Shown here piece by piece: positions 7,408 to 15,574 of a stretch of DNA of 30,746 nt. The DNA comes from an uncultured Oscillospiraceae bacterium (lineage in GTDB: Bacteria > Bacillota > Clostridia > Oscillospirales > Oscillospiraceae). Location of the stretch: NCBI GenBank assembly GCA_900756495.1, contig CAAEKI010000018.1:1-30746 (forward strand). The letters are read 5' to 3'. The number at the start of each line of letters is the position of its first letter. Positions within the stretch are counted from its first letter, which is position 1. The translations under genes were made by a program, and so were the position numbers. A model generated the notes under the pieces. The model searched no databases and was not told the origin of the DNA. It saw only the letters and a program-made list of their open reading frames with translations.

Positions 7408-8527
7408 TGTATCCCCCACCGTCCCTTCCGTCAATTCTGATCTTCTCCTCTGGATCAAAGAGGCAGATTCTTCCTGGGGCCGGCGTGAGATACACCGTTT
7501 CTCCTCGCTGATATGAACGGTCCCGCGGCAGCTTGACCAGCACCATCGTGTTGGCCACGTTGACCTCCATGATCTGCTTGGCTCCGGTCGGAAGGATCCC
7601 CTCTATGCGGCCCGGCAGGCAGTCTCCCTCCGGTCTCTGCCGATCCAACCGGATTTCAGAGGGACGGATGCCAAGGTCCACCGGACCCAGCCGCTTAGGA
7701 AGCCGAGCCAAGCCCAAGGAGAGCCCCTCGCGGAACTGGACCCGCACCTCATTCCCCGCCGCGGCCAGATCGCCCCGCAGGAAGTTCATGGGCGGCTCAC
7801 CTACTGTGGAGGCTACAAACTCGTGGACGGGATTCTCATAGATCTCCTGGGGAGTACCCTGTTGCATCACGCGGCCGCCGTCGATCACCACAATACGGTC
7901 GGCCATTCCCATCGCCTCCACATAGTCGTGTGTGACATAAATGATGGTAGCCCCCAGATCCTGGTGCAGACGCTTGAGCTCAGCACGCATGCTGTTGCGC
8001 AGCTTGGCGTCCAGATGGGCGATGGGCTCGTCCATTAAAATGACGTTCGGCTCTGGTGAGCGTACCAAGGCCCGCGCCAGGGAGACCCGCTGCCGCTGAC
8101 CGCCGGAGAGCTGGCTGGGTTTCCGATCCAGCAGCCCGTCCAGCCCTACGATCTCCGCCCACTCCATCACAGTACGTTCGATCTCCTCCGCCGTCAGTTT
8201 CTGCTTTCGGGTCGGCGCCTTGAGCGGAAAGGCCAGATTTTCCCGCACAGTGAAGTGGGGATAGAGGGCGTAGCTCTCAAACACCATGGACACGTTGCGC
8301 TTCTGCGGGGGCGCATCGGTCATGTCCACCCCGTCGATCAGCAGTCTGCCCTCTGTCAGCTCCTCCACCCCCGCAATCATCTTCAGTGTGGAGGTCTTAC
8401 CCGCCCCTGACGGACCAAGGATGGCCAGGAATTCCCGATCCCTGCATTCGATGGAGAGGTGCTCCACAGCGGTCACCCTCCCGCCGCGATAACGCTTTGT
8501 GGCGTCTTCCAGGACAATATGCGCCAT
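7400..8527 (-). CDS. Carbohydrate-type ABC transporter ATPase, second of a pair
   Basis: This 375-residue MalK-like ATPase has Walker A GPSGAGKT (38-45), signature LSGGQ (140-144), Walker B VILMDE ending at residue 167 and the H-loop His200. A C-terminal regulatory domain follows. As in its partner, the Q-loop has glutamate (MVFESYALYPH, Glu84) in place of glutamine. The ATG at 8527 is preceded by GGAGGG and starts MAHIVLEDATKRY, as in relatives; the upstream part of the frame would overlap the permease gene. Two different adjacent ATPases also occur in the rhizobial glycerol system GlpSTPQV, whereas most CUT1 operons have one ATPase or none. The pairing suggests a dedicated heterodimer. Confidence 0.92.
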   Translation of the reverse strand: MAHIVLEDATKRYRGGRVTAVEHLSIECRDREFLAILGPSGAGKTSTLKMIAGVEELTEGRLLIDGVDMTDAPPQKRNVSMVFESYALYPHFTVRENLAFPLKAPTRKQKLTAEEIERTVMEWAEIVGLDGLLDRKPSQLSGGQRQRVSLARALVRSPEPNVILMDEPIAHLDAKLRNSMRAELKRLHQDLGATIIYVTHDYVEAMGMADRIVVIDGGRVMQQGTPQEIYENPVHEFVASTVGEPPMNFLRGDLAAAGNEVRVQFREGLSLGLARLPKRLGPVDLGIRPSEIRLDRQRPEGDCLPGRIEGILPTGAKQIMEVNVANTMVLVKLPRDRSYQRGETVYLTPAPGRICLFDPEEKIRIDGRDGGGYNG

Positions 8528-8540
8528 GTCTCTCCCTCCT

Positions 8541-9395
8541 CTACTTGCTGGCGCTGCCGAAGGACAGCCCCTTGACCAGATACTTGTCCATGACAACAGC
8601 AATAATGGTGGGCGGAATAATTGCGACAATCCCCAGGGCGGAGATAATGGACCACTCCGGTTTCATCTGTGCATTCATGCTGGAGATGAGCACCGGGATG
8701 GTCTGCGCCTTCTGAAAGGTCAGAATAAGCGCAAAAAGGAACTCGTTCCATGCAAAGTTGAAAGCCAGAGTAAAGCATGTGGCCAGTCCTGGGGCGGCCA
8801 GAGGCAAGACAATCTTCCGAATCTGGCTGAACTTGGAGTAGCCGTCCACCGCCGCCGCGTGTTCCAGCTCAGGAGGAATCCCCGCGAAGAAATCCTTGAG
8901 CAGGTACACGGTGATGGGCAGATTCATCCATGTGTAGACCAGTATCATGCCCCCCAGTGAATCCAGCAGGTTAATGGATGAGAACATAATAAACAGGGCG
9001 ATGACCGCCACGATGGGGGGCATCATGCGCTGGGAGAGAATGAGAAAGGCCAGTCCTTCGCTGTCCTTGCCCATATAATTGTACTGGTAGCGGGACAGTC
9101 CGTAGGCCGCCATGGCGCCGATGACCAGCGCCAGTACGGAGCTGACCAGGCTGATGATAATGCTGTTTTTCAGCCCCAGAAAGAAGCTGCGGGAGCCCGT
9201 GGTAAACAGATATGTCCAAGCCGAGGTGTTGGGCGTAAAGTCAATGCCCGGAAGATAATAGGGGCCGCCGTAAATATCCACCTGGGACTTAAAGGAGGTA
9301 ATCAGCGTCCAATAGATGGGAAAGGTGACGCAGATAATCCAGATGGTAATCAGGATAACCCGCAGTATGTGCGCTTTCCTTCCACTTTTAATCAT
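8541..9395 (-). CDS. ABC transporter permease, MalG/UgpE type
   Basis: This 284-residue inner-membrane subunit has about six hydrophobic segments, the first at residues 10-31. The ATPase-contacting EAA loop is recognisable as EHAAAVDGYSKF followed by IRKIVLPLAAPG. The length and the N-terminal helix followed by a long outer loop are typical of the MalG half of CUT1 sugar transporters. The start at 9395 overlaps the stop of the other permease gene as ATGA, so the two subunits are probably coupled in translation. It lies 13 bases before the ATPase pair. The substrate is inferred only from the neighbouring enzymes. Confidence 0.92.
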   Translation of the reverse strand: MIKSGRKAHILRVILITIWIICVTFPIYWTLITSFKSQVDIYGGPYYLPGIDFTPNTSAWTYLFTTGSRSFFLGLKNSIIISLVSSVLALVIGAMAAYGLSRYQYNYMGKDSEGLAFLILSQRMMPPIVAVIALFIMFSSINLLDSLGGMILVYTWMNLPITVYLLKDFFAGIPPELEHAAAVDGYSKFSQIRKIVLPLAAPGLATCFTLAFNFAWNEFLFALILTFQKAQTIPVLISSMNAQMKPEWSIISALGIVAIIPPTIIAVVMDKYLVKGLSFGSASK

Positions 9396-10330
9396 TCCTC
9401 TGCCTCCTCGTCCTCATAAACGGAAAAGTCCTCGTCCTCTGTCAGCCGAAGGCTGGCCTGGAGACGCCTGGTCCTTCCCTTCTGAATACTCGTGACCACC
9501 TGGGCAACCGCCAGTACAAATACCAGCATAATTACGCATAGGGCGGCCGATTTACCCAGCGTGAAGTTGCGCAACCCTACCTGATAGGCGTACATGGAGG
9601 CCGACATGCTGGACACGCCGGGGCCACCGGCGGTAATGATGTAAATAGTGTCAAAGATCTTAAAGGTCTCAATGGCTCTCAGTGTAATAGCCACCACAGA
9701 AGCGGGAAGAAGCATCTTGAATATCAGGTCGAAAAAGATGCGCCCCTCCTTGGCGCCATCCACCCGCGCCGATTCCAGCGGCTCCTTGGGCAGGGACTGA
9801 AAGCCCGCCAGCAGGATAAGGGTGATAAAGGGCGTCCACTCCCAGACGTCCACCAGCATCACCGCCAGCAGTGAATAACCCGACTTGGAGATCCAGGGGA
9901 TGCCCGGGATGCCAAACAGGGAGAGAATGTGATTTAAGGGACCATATAGTTCGTTAAACATCTGCTTCCACATAAAGCCGATGACCACGGGAGCCATCAG
10001 CATGGGGAGCAGCATTGCGATGCGGATGAGCTTTTTGCCCCGGATGAGCTTGTTGATGTTATAGGCCAGCACCATAGCCAAAACATATTCCACCGCCACC
10101 GAGACCACCGTAATAACAACGGTATTGAGCATGGTACGCCAGAAAGTGCCGTTCTGAAAAGCCGATATGTAATTTGCAAGCCCCACGAACTGGATATTGC
10201 CTCCTAGCTTCCAGTTGCACAGGCTCATGACAATATTAAAAACCAGCGGAAAGATAGTGATGGCGACAAAGAGAATCAGGGCGGGTGCAATCAAAACGTG
10301 CTTAATTGCGTCCGGCTTTCTTTTTTTCAT
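9392..10330 (-). CDS. ABC transporter permease, MalF/UgpA type
   Basis: This 312-residue permease has about six membrane segments and an EAA loop (PLESARVDGAKEG, then FKMLLPASVVA). It begins MKKRKPDAIKHVLIAPALILF, as is usual for the MalF half of CUT1 transporters without the extra E. coli MalF domain. The C-terminus ends in a strongly acidic tail (DEDFSVYEDEEAEE) that would face the cytoplasm and is not part of the core fold. The ATG at 10330 has AAGGAG about 9 bases upstream. The gene follows the solute-binding protein gene across a 64-base gap that holds a 30-base perfect palindrome. Confidence 0.92.
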   Translation of the reverse strand: MKKRKPDAIKHVLIAPALILFVAITIFPLVFNIVMSLCNWKLGGNIQFVGLANYISAFQNGTFWRTMLNTVVITVVSVAVEYVLAMVLAYNINKLIRGKKLIRIAMLLPMLMAPVVIGFMWKQMFNELYGPLNHILSLFGIPGIPWISKSGYSLLAVMLVDVWEWTPFITLILLAGFQSLPKEPLESARVDGAKEGRIFFDLIFKMLLPASVVAITLRAIETFKIFDTIYIITAGGPGVSSMSASMYAYQVGLRNFTLGKSAALCVIMLVFVLAVAQVVTSIQKGRTRRLQASLRLTEDEDFSVYEDEEAEE

Positions 10331-10350
10331 GGCTGAAAGCTCCTTTGACA

Positions 10351-10380
10351 GGGCCGGGGGCGCTGCAGCGCCCCCGGCCC
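10351..10380 (-). repeat. Perfect 30-base palindrome between the binding protein and permease genes
   Basis: The arm GGGCCGGGGGCGCTG is followed directly by its exact reverse complement, giving a 13-bp stem with a TGCA loop in RNA. No U run follows on the minus strand, so it is not a classical terminator. In other ABC operons a stem-loop at this place protects the binding-protein mRNA and keeps that protein in excess over the membrane subunits. I infer the same role here. Confidence 0.85.
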
Positions 10381-10394
10381 ACTTCCTTTCTGCG

Positions 10395-11948
10395 TCAGTT
10401 TACACCGGTACCGGTCGTGACGTTGGCATAGGTGTTGTGGTAAAACTCCAGCTGGCTCTCCCTTCCCTGTTCGTCGGTAATCTCCTCCCAGGAGTCGTAT
10501 ACATACTGCAGGGCGTGGGGAACGTCCAGATCGCCGGACAGCGCCTGGGATACCCCCAAATCCAGAGCGTCCAGATAGGAGCCCGCCTTGGGAAGCCGCA
10601 TATCCAGCTGCACGTTGGGGTGAGTGTAAGACTCCAGGATGGTATCGATGAACTCTTTGGCGTTGTAGAAATGGATTGCGGAATTCTCCCATGCAGCCGC
10701 GTCAGTCAGATGCTCCAGGCGGTAGGGATTCCGGGCCGTACCGTCGGTAGTGACGGCCGCCAGGGAGTTTTCATCGTTGTCCATCAGGTTTAAAAAATCG
10801 GCGGCTACCTGGGGATTGGCACAGGTTGAGGTCACCGAAGCCGTCCATCCGCTAAAGGCCAAGTAGGGCGCGTACTGGATCTCATCAAATTTATCCCACT
10901 GTTCCGTCTCCGGATTCCAGCACTCATAGGTGCCGGGCACCAGGGCATAGCCTACGTTCTCCTTGACCACAGAGGAATCCGGATTTTGGGCCATGATGCC
11001 GGTGTCGTGCCAGTCGATAGCCATAGCCGCCTCGCCGGCGGCAAAAGCCGCCCGCTCGTCGCCACCGCCGTAGTTGATCATATTGGGCGGTCCGAACTGC
11101 AGGATCCTGGTGTATTCCTCCAGTGCCCGCTCGTAAGCGGGGCTCTTTACCTCCGGCTCCAGTGTCTCATAGTCGAAAAAGGCATAGCCCGGATAGTCAG
11201 GGTGGGCGGCATAGGTAATTGCATGCGTCAGGAAGATATAACCGCCCACATCCTTGGGGGCCATTGCCTCAATGGTGCCATACTCCAGCTCGCCGTCGCC
11301 GTCCCAGTCCCAACCGTTAAAGAATTCAGCCACATCAATGTACTGATCCCAAGTCGTGGGGACTGTCAATTCGTAACCGTACTTCTCTTGGAACATAGCC
11401 TTGTATTCTTCGTTCTCCAGGGCGTCCTTGCGGTAATAGAGAATGATGCTGTCGCCATCCAGGGGCACAGCGTAGCACTTGCCGTCATACATCTGCATGT
11501 CGTAGTATGCGTCGATCAGGGTGTCCCAGTTATCCTTTTCCGTCAGGTATTCATCCAGCGCGATGACGGAATTTCCCTGAATGAATTCAGACAGCCAGTT
11601 AGAGGGATAGATGGCAATGTCATAGGCTGCCGTATTGGTGGCGAAAGAGGTACACAGCTTTTCGTAGAGGGATCCGAAGGGAATCTCCACAACGTTAATG
11701 GTAATCCCCGGGTTATCAGCCTCAAACTGCTCCTTGGCGGTGTATACACTGGATGTGGCAAAACTGCCTACCGCCACATTGATCACCGTTTCCTCATTGC
11801 CGGAACCGCCGCTCTGACTCTGCTGGCCGGACGCCTGCGGGCCTTCAGTTCCTGCACCGCTCCCGGATCCGCTTCCGGAACAGGCGGCCAATCCCATGAT
11901 CAGGGCTCCGGCTAGAAGCAGGGACAGTATTTTCTTGTTCAGTTTCAT
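10395..11948 (-). CDS. Lipoprotein solute-binding protein of the ABC transporter
   Basis: This 517-residue extracellular binding protein of family 1 has a signal peptide MKLNKKILSLLLAGALIMG and a lipobox LAAC with the lipidated Cys at residue 23. A flexible serine- and glycine-rich linker follows. The mature part starts EETVINVAVGSFATSS and continues with the two-lobe pattern of CUT1 sugar-binding proteins, including DNPGITINVVEIPFGSLYEK. The ATG at 11948 was chosen over the one at 11954 because the GGGAGG site lies directly against the latter. It lies 22 bases after the nucleoside hydrolase gene. The ligand is unknown; the context suggests a ribonucleoside or another ribose-bearing molecule. 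At about 495 mature residues it is larger than many family members. Confidence 0.92.
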   Translation of the reverse strand: MKLNKKILSLLLAGALIMGLAACSGSGSGSGAGTEGPQASGQQSQSGGSGNEETVINVAVGSFATSSVYTAKEQFEADNPGITINVVEIPFGSLYEKLCTSFATNTAAYDIAIYPSNWLSEFIQGNSVIALDEYLTEKDNWDTLIDAYYDMQMYDGKCYAVPLDGDSIILYYRKDALENEEYKAMFQEKYGYELTVPTTWDQYIDVAEFFNGWDWDGDGELEYGTIEAMAPKDVGGYIFLTHAITYAAHPDYPGYAFFDYETLEPEVKSPAYERALEEYTRILQFGPPNMINYGGGDERAAFAAGEAAMAIDWHDTGIMAQNPDSSVVKENVGYALVPGTYECWNPETEQWDKFDEIQYAPYLAFSGWTASVTSTCANPQVAADFLNLMDNDENSLAAVTTDGTARNPYRLEHLTDAAAWENSAIHFYNAKEFIDTILESYTHPNVQLDMRLPKAGSYLDALDLGVSQALSGDLDVPHALQYVYDSWEEITDEQGRESQLEFYHNTYANVTTGTGVN

Positions 11949-11970
11949 GTTCATCCTCCCATCTTTTTTC

Positions 11971-12954
11971 TCACTTACAGATCTTCTCTGTAAAGTCTTC
12001 TGTGAAACGGACGTTGTCCACGCCGATGGCCACATTCATGTTGGGTGCCATCTTCTTGGGAATGGTCCTGAGGATGTCGTTGCGGATGAGCATATCGCGA
12101 AGAATCACCGTGGGGACAAATTCGGCGTCCACATGAAGCCTGGCCTCCTTGATAAAGCTGCGATCCAGAGCCACACCGATGGTAAGAGGGTCGTGAAGCC
12201 ACAGTCCTGTAAATTCAGTGGGAATGCCAACGCTGGTGTAAATGAGGTATTCCTGCTCCGGCCAGACTGCAATGATGTCGGAGACCTGCCGTGCAATGGG
12301 GGTATCTGTGCTTTGGATACGCTCCACCTGTTCCTTGCTCAACGGCACCTTCAGCGTCACGTCGATGGGAACCAGGGTGATGTTGATGCCAGACTTCCAT
12401 ACAATCTGGGTGGCGAAGGCGTCGTTGTTCAGATTATATTCCTCCACTGGAGATCGGGCGATTCCCTTTTCATCCACGATGGGGACGATGACTCCGCCCA
12501 TGATGATGAGCTCTTTGGCCAATTCAGCCACCTTAGGCTCTTTCATCAGCGCCGCCGCCACGTTGGTCACGGTGCCGGTGGTGATAATGGTCACCTCACC
12601 GGGATACTGGGTCACAGCTTCAATAATCTTGTCGTCGGCGCACGTCCCATCAGGCTCCAGGGTGGGATCTTCCCAGTCTCCATCCACCAAAATATTCTGC
12701 CCCTCAAAGCCAAACATATAGGCTCCGCCGCTCATTGAGCCGGGAATTCCGGCATAGACGGGGATCTCAGGCCGTCCTGCTACCCGGAGCAGCTTTTTTG
12801 CGATGCGGGCCCGCAGTCGTGTGTCTCCATAAGAGGAATTGACGGCCAGGATATCCAAATCTTCATTCTGAACTGCATAGAGTAGCGCGAATGCATCGTC
12901 ATAATAGGTGCCGTAGTCTGAGTCGATAATGACCTTCTTTTTTTCCCGTTCCAT
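11971..12954 (-). CDS. Nucleoside hydrolase (inosine-uridine-preferring family)
   Basis: This 327-residue protein has the marks of the nucleoside hydrolase family, which splits ribonucleosides into a free base and ribose. The N-terminal calcium and ribose site reads DSDYGTYYDDAFAL (Asp11, Asp13, Asp19, Asp20), compared with the classical DTDPGIDDA. The middle motif TTGTVTNVAAAL, the ribose-binding EYNLNNDAFAT and the C-terminal LHDPLTIG are also present. It has no signal peptide and should act in the cytoplasm on an imported substrate. It is the first gene of the transport operon, with AAGGAGG about 7 bases before the ATG at 12954. The tyrosines in the first motif are unusual, so base or sugar preference may differ from known enzymes. 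Confidence 0.88.
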   Translation of the reverse strand: MEREKKKVIIDSDYGTYYDDAFALLYAVQNEDLDILAVNSSYGDTRLRARIAKKLLRVAGRPEIPVYAGIPGSMSGGAYMFGFEGQNILVDGDWEDPTLEPDGTCADDKIIEAVTQYPGEVTIITTGTVTNVAAALMKEPKVAELAKELIIMGGVIVPIVDEKGIARSPVEEYNLNNDAFATQIVWKSGINITLVPIDVTLKVPLSKEQVERIQSTDTPIARQVSDIIAVWPEQEYLIYTSVGIPTEFTGLWLHDPLTIGVALDRSFIKEARLHVDAEFVPTVILRDMLIRNDILRTIPKKMAPNMNVAIGVDNVRFTEDFTEKICK

Positions 12955-13024
12955 TTCAGTCCTCCTTCTTCACTGTTGCATTGTCCTGTGCGGGTATCTT
13001 CTGGCAGGTCTTTTCTGCACCTCC

Positions 13025-13054
13025 ATTGTACGGTTGCCGCCGCCGCGGCGTAAA
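13025..13054 (-). promoter_or_regulatory. Predicted promoter of the nucleoside hydrolase-transporter operon
   Basis: On the minus strand a TTTACG -35 box (13049-13054) and a TACAAT -10 box (13025-13030) are 18 bases apart. The spacer contains the palindrome CGCCGCGGCG (13041-13050), which overlaps the -35 box and could be an operator. The long spacer and imperfect -35 suggest a promoter that needs an activator, which suits the divergent AraC-type gene. Confidence 0.5.
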
Positions 13055-13075
13055 GGCGCGTTTCTTCATATTGTG

Positions 13076-13130
13076 GTATTGAATTCGCTGTTCCTACGTA
13101 GTCAAATTTTCATTTTATAGTCTTCAATAC
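13076..13130. promoter_or_regulatory. Inverted repeat upstream of the transporter operon, possible operator
   Basis: GTATTGAA at 13076-13083 is the exact reverse complement of TTCAATAC at 13123-13130. The arms are 39 bases apart in the AT-rich part of the divergent intergenic region. They lie upstream of the minus-strand promoter and near the regulator promoter, a position suited to the AraC-type regulator. The function is inferred. Confidence 0.3.
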
Positions 13131-13151
13131 ATGAATCTTCGTCCCGATTCT

Positions 13152-13179
13152 TTTACGGCAATTGTGAATGTGCTACAAT
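13152..13179 (+). promoter_or_regulatory. Predicted promoter of the AraC-type regulator gene
   Basis: TTTACG (13152-13157) and TACAAT (13174-13179) are 16 bases apart; a reading one base upstream, TTTTAC, gives 17. The same two hexamers occur in the opposing promoter at 13025-13054. The -10 box ends 28 bases before the regulator ATG at 13208. Confidence 0.5.
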
Positions 13180-13207
13180 AACAGTGAGATTCAGGGAGGT
13201 GTCGTCT

Positions 13208-15559
13208 ATGGGAATTTTTCAGTTTTTAAAAGGAAACGTCGCTGTGGGCGAGGAGCGGAGGCACGCCCTCCGGATGTTTCTGCTGGCATGCGCTTCGGTT
13301 GTGGCCCTCTGTATAGGCATTTCCCTGCTCTTCTATCAAGTATACAAATCCTCCCTCACCAACGAATCCATCTCAGCCAGCGCCCGCATGCTGGATCGTA
13401 CCGACATGATGATTTCCGAGGCCTTTGGTCAGATTGAAAATATCGCCTACCAGCAGGCGCTGGCAACAGCCCGCCTAATCAACGAGAGCGATCGGGACAT
13501 CGTTCACGACTATTACCGTCTCCAGCGTCTGACTGACAGCCTGATCAACATGAAGAACTCCCACAGCTACATCCATTCGGCCTATGTCTATTTCAATCAG
13601 GGCAGCGTCATCGTCACCTCCTTCATGGGTACCACCTCCTTCCGCCTGTTCTACGACACTGCCTGGCTGGAGGTCTACGGAAAGCACGCCGGAGAAATCG
13701 TCTGGATCAACGGCCGCAAGCCATATAACGCACAGTATGAGGGTTCTCAGGATGTTTTGGCAAAATACCATGACGACACCAGTGATATACTCACCCTGCT
13801 GGTTCCCCTCTCCAATTCTCTGAGGTCCAAAGGGGGCGTTATTGTTATCAACGTCTATGAGCGGGAGATTGCCAAGCTGCTCAGCGAGGGGGCAAACGGC
13901 GCCGAAATGCTTATGATGGATGAAAGCGGCCGTGTTGTCGTCTCGGCAAACAAGGACCTGCTATACACCGCTCTGCCTGAGGCGCTCTTCACCTCTATTT
14001 CCGGTTCGGGCAGCGACAGCGGCAATTTTCACTACCGTGACGAGGCGTCAGGCGGCGAGTATCTCTGTGTCTACGCCCGCTCCCGCTTCAACCAAAACTA
14101 CATTCTGGAGCTGCTCCCCCTCTCCGAGGTCCTGGCCCCTACGGCAGGCCTGCTGCGCAGCATCATCCTGTATGCCCTGCTCTTCCTCATCGCCGCCCTC
14201 GTCCTGGTTATGGTGCTGCTGAACCTCTCCTACCGGCCGGTACGCCAGCTCTACAGGGAACTGGGCAAAAGCGTCTCCGTACCGGTCTCCGACGCCAACC
14301 CGGCTGCCCTCCAGCGCACCATCATGAAACTGATCCAGGACAACCGCACCCTCACCAAGCTTTGGGAGAACAACCGGATGCTTATCAAGCACCGTAACCT
14401 GTCCATCTTGCTCCAAGGAAAAATGAGCGCCTTTGACGACGATCCGAAACGGCTCGAGTTCTTGGAAATCCGCTTTCCATATCGCTATTACGTGTGCTGC
14501 GTTCTCCATCTGGGCGCGGCGCAGCACTCGAATATCATCCTGGACGAGCAGTATGAGCTGGTAAAAATGCAGCTCTTCCCCATGGTCCAGCAGTGTCTTA
14601 CGCCCCCTATCTGGGGTTACACGGTAGACCTGGACGACCTGAATGTAGCCCTCATTCTGAATGTGGCCGACAGTAATCCCGGTCTGATCCTAAATCTGTG
14701 CCAACAGATTCAGAAAATTGCATTGGACTCCAAGATCATCCCCTTTCCCCTGTCCATAGGTATCGGCAGCCATGTTACCGAGCTGGGCGGCATCTCCCTC
14801 TCCTTCCGGCAGGCCTGTTCCGCCGTGCGGTACGCCGCCGGAAACTGTCCCGGTGAAGTCATCAGCTTCTCCAGTATTTCGGTTTCCCCCCTGCCGGTGG
14901 AGTGGAGCGGCTCTCCGGAGGAGAGCGAACTGCTGGACGCCATACGCATCGGCGATCTGGCCGCTGCCCGGTCAAGCCTGGAGCGCTGGTTTGAAAATCT
15001 CCGCCGTGCAGGACTTCCCCTGGCTGTGGTAAAGCAGATTGCATCCAAACAGGCGGGGCAAATACTCGGCCTGCTATCGGAGCTTGGAATCTCCATCGGC
15101 TCCTCCAACCTCACGCTTACCGGCGAACTGCCGCATATGTCCAGCCTGGATGACATCAAAGCCCGCGTTTTGGATCTCTCGGAGCACATCTGTTCCCAAA
15201 TTCAAATTCGACGGGAACATAAAAATGCTGAAACGATGGAAAAGGTCATCGCCTTTCTGCGCCAGAGCTACAACCAGGATATCTCTCTCAACCAAGTGGC
15301 GGAAGACGTCTATATGAGCGTCCCCTATCTCTGTAAGGTGTTCAAGGAGTATACAGGCACAACCTTTACCGACTACCTGACCACCCTTCGCATTGAAGCG
15401 TCCCTTCCCCTGCTGCGGGACAGCAACAGGAAGGTCATGGATATCGCCTCATGTGTCGGCTATTCAAATGTCCAAAGCTACATCCGGGCTTTTAAGAAAA
15501 TCCACAGCATGACCCCGTCCGAATACCGGGAGTCCAATATTCCACACAACCTGAGGTAA
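13208..15559 (+). CDS. Membrane-bound AraC-family transcriptional regulator with extracellular sensor
   Basis: This 783-residue protein has a transmembrane helix at about residues 22-44, an extracellular domain of about 270 residues that looks Cache-like, and a second helix at about 317-338. A large cytoplasmic middle region follows, then a C-terminal AraC-type DNA-binding domain at about 675-776. The two helix-turn-helix units are visible as ISLNQVAEDVYMSVPYLCKVF and KVMDIASCVGYSNVQSYIRAF. This is the architecture of Bacillus YesS and YtdP, which combine sensing and DNA binding in one chain without a histidine kinase. The ATG at 13208 has GGGAGG about 8 bases upstream. It is divergent from the transporter operon and most likely controls it. 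Its signal could be the transported compound or the loaded binding protein. Confidence 0.9.
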   Translation: MGIFQFLKGNVAVGEERRHALRMFLLACASVVALCIGISLLFYQVYKSSLTNESISASARMLDRTDMMISEAFGQIENIAYQQALATARLINESDRDIVHDYYRLQRLTDSLINMKNSHSYIHSAYVYFNQGSVIVTSFMGTTSFRLFYDTAWLEVYGKHAGEIVWINGRKPYNAQYEGSQDVLAKYHDDTSDILTLLVPLSNSLRSKGGVIVINVYEREIAKLLSEGANGAEMLMMDESGRVVVSANKDLLYTALPEALFTSISGSGSDSGNFHYRDEASGGEYLCVYARSRFNQNYILELLPLSEVLAPTAGLLRSIILYALLFLIAALVLVMVLLNLSYRPVRQLYRELGKSVSVPVSDANPAALQRTIMKLIQDNRTLTKLWENNRMLIKHRNLSILLQGKMSAFDDDPKRLEFLEIRFPYRYYVCCVLHLGAAQHSNIILDEQYELVKMQLFPMVQQCLTPPIWGYTVDLDDLNVALILNVADSNPGLILNLCQQIQKIALDSKIIPFPLSIGIGSHVTELGGISLSFRQACSAVRYAAGNCPGEVISFSSISVSPLPVEWSGSPEESELLDAIRIGDLAAARSSLERWFENLRRAGLPLAVVKQIASKQAGQILGLLSELGISIGSSNLTLTGELPHMSSLDDIKARVLDLSEHICSQIQIRREHKNAETMEKVIAFLRQSYNQDISLNQVAEDVYMSVPYLCKVFKEYTGTTFTDYLTTLRIEASLPLLRDSNRKVMDIASCVGYSNVQSYIRAFKKIHSMTPSEYRESNIPHNLR

Positions 15560-15574
15560 CCCGCCGCGGCGCTA

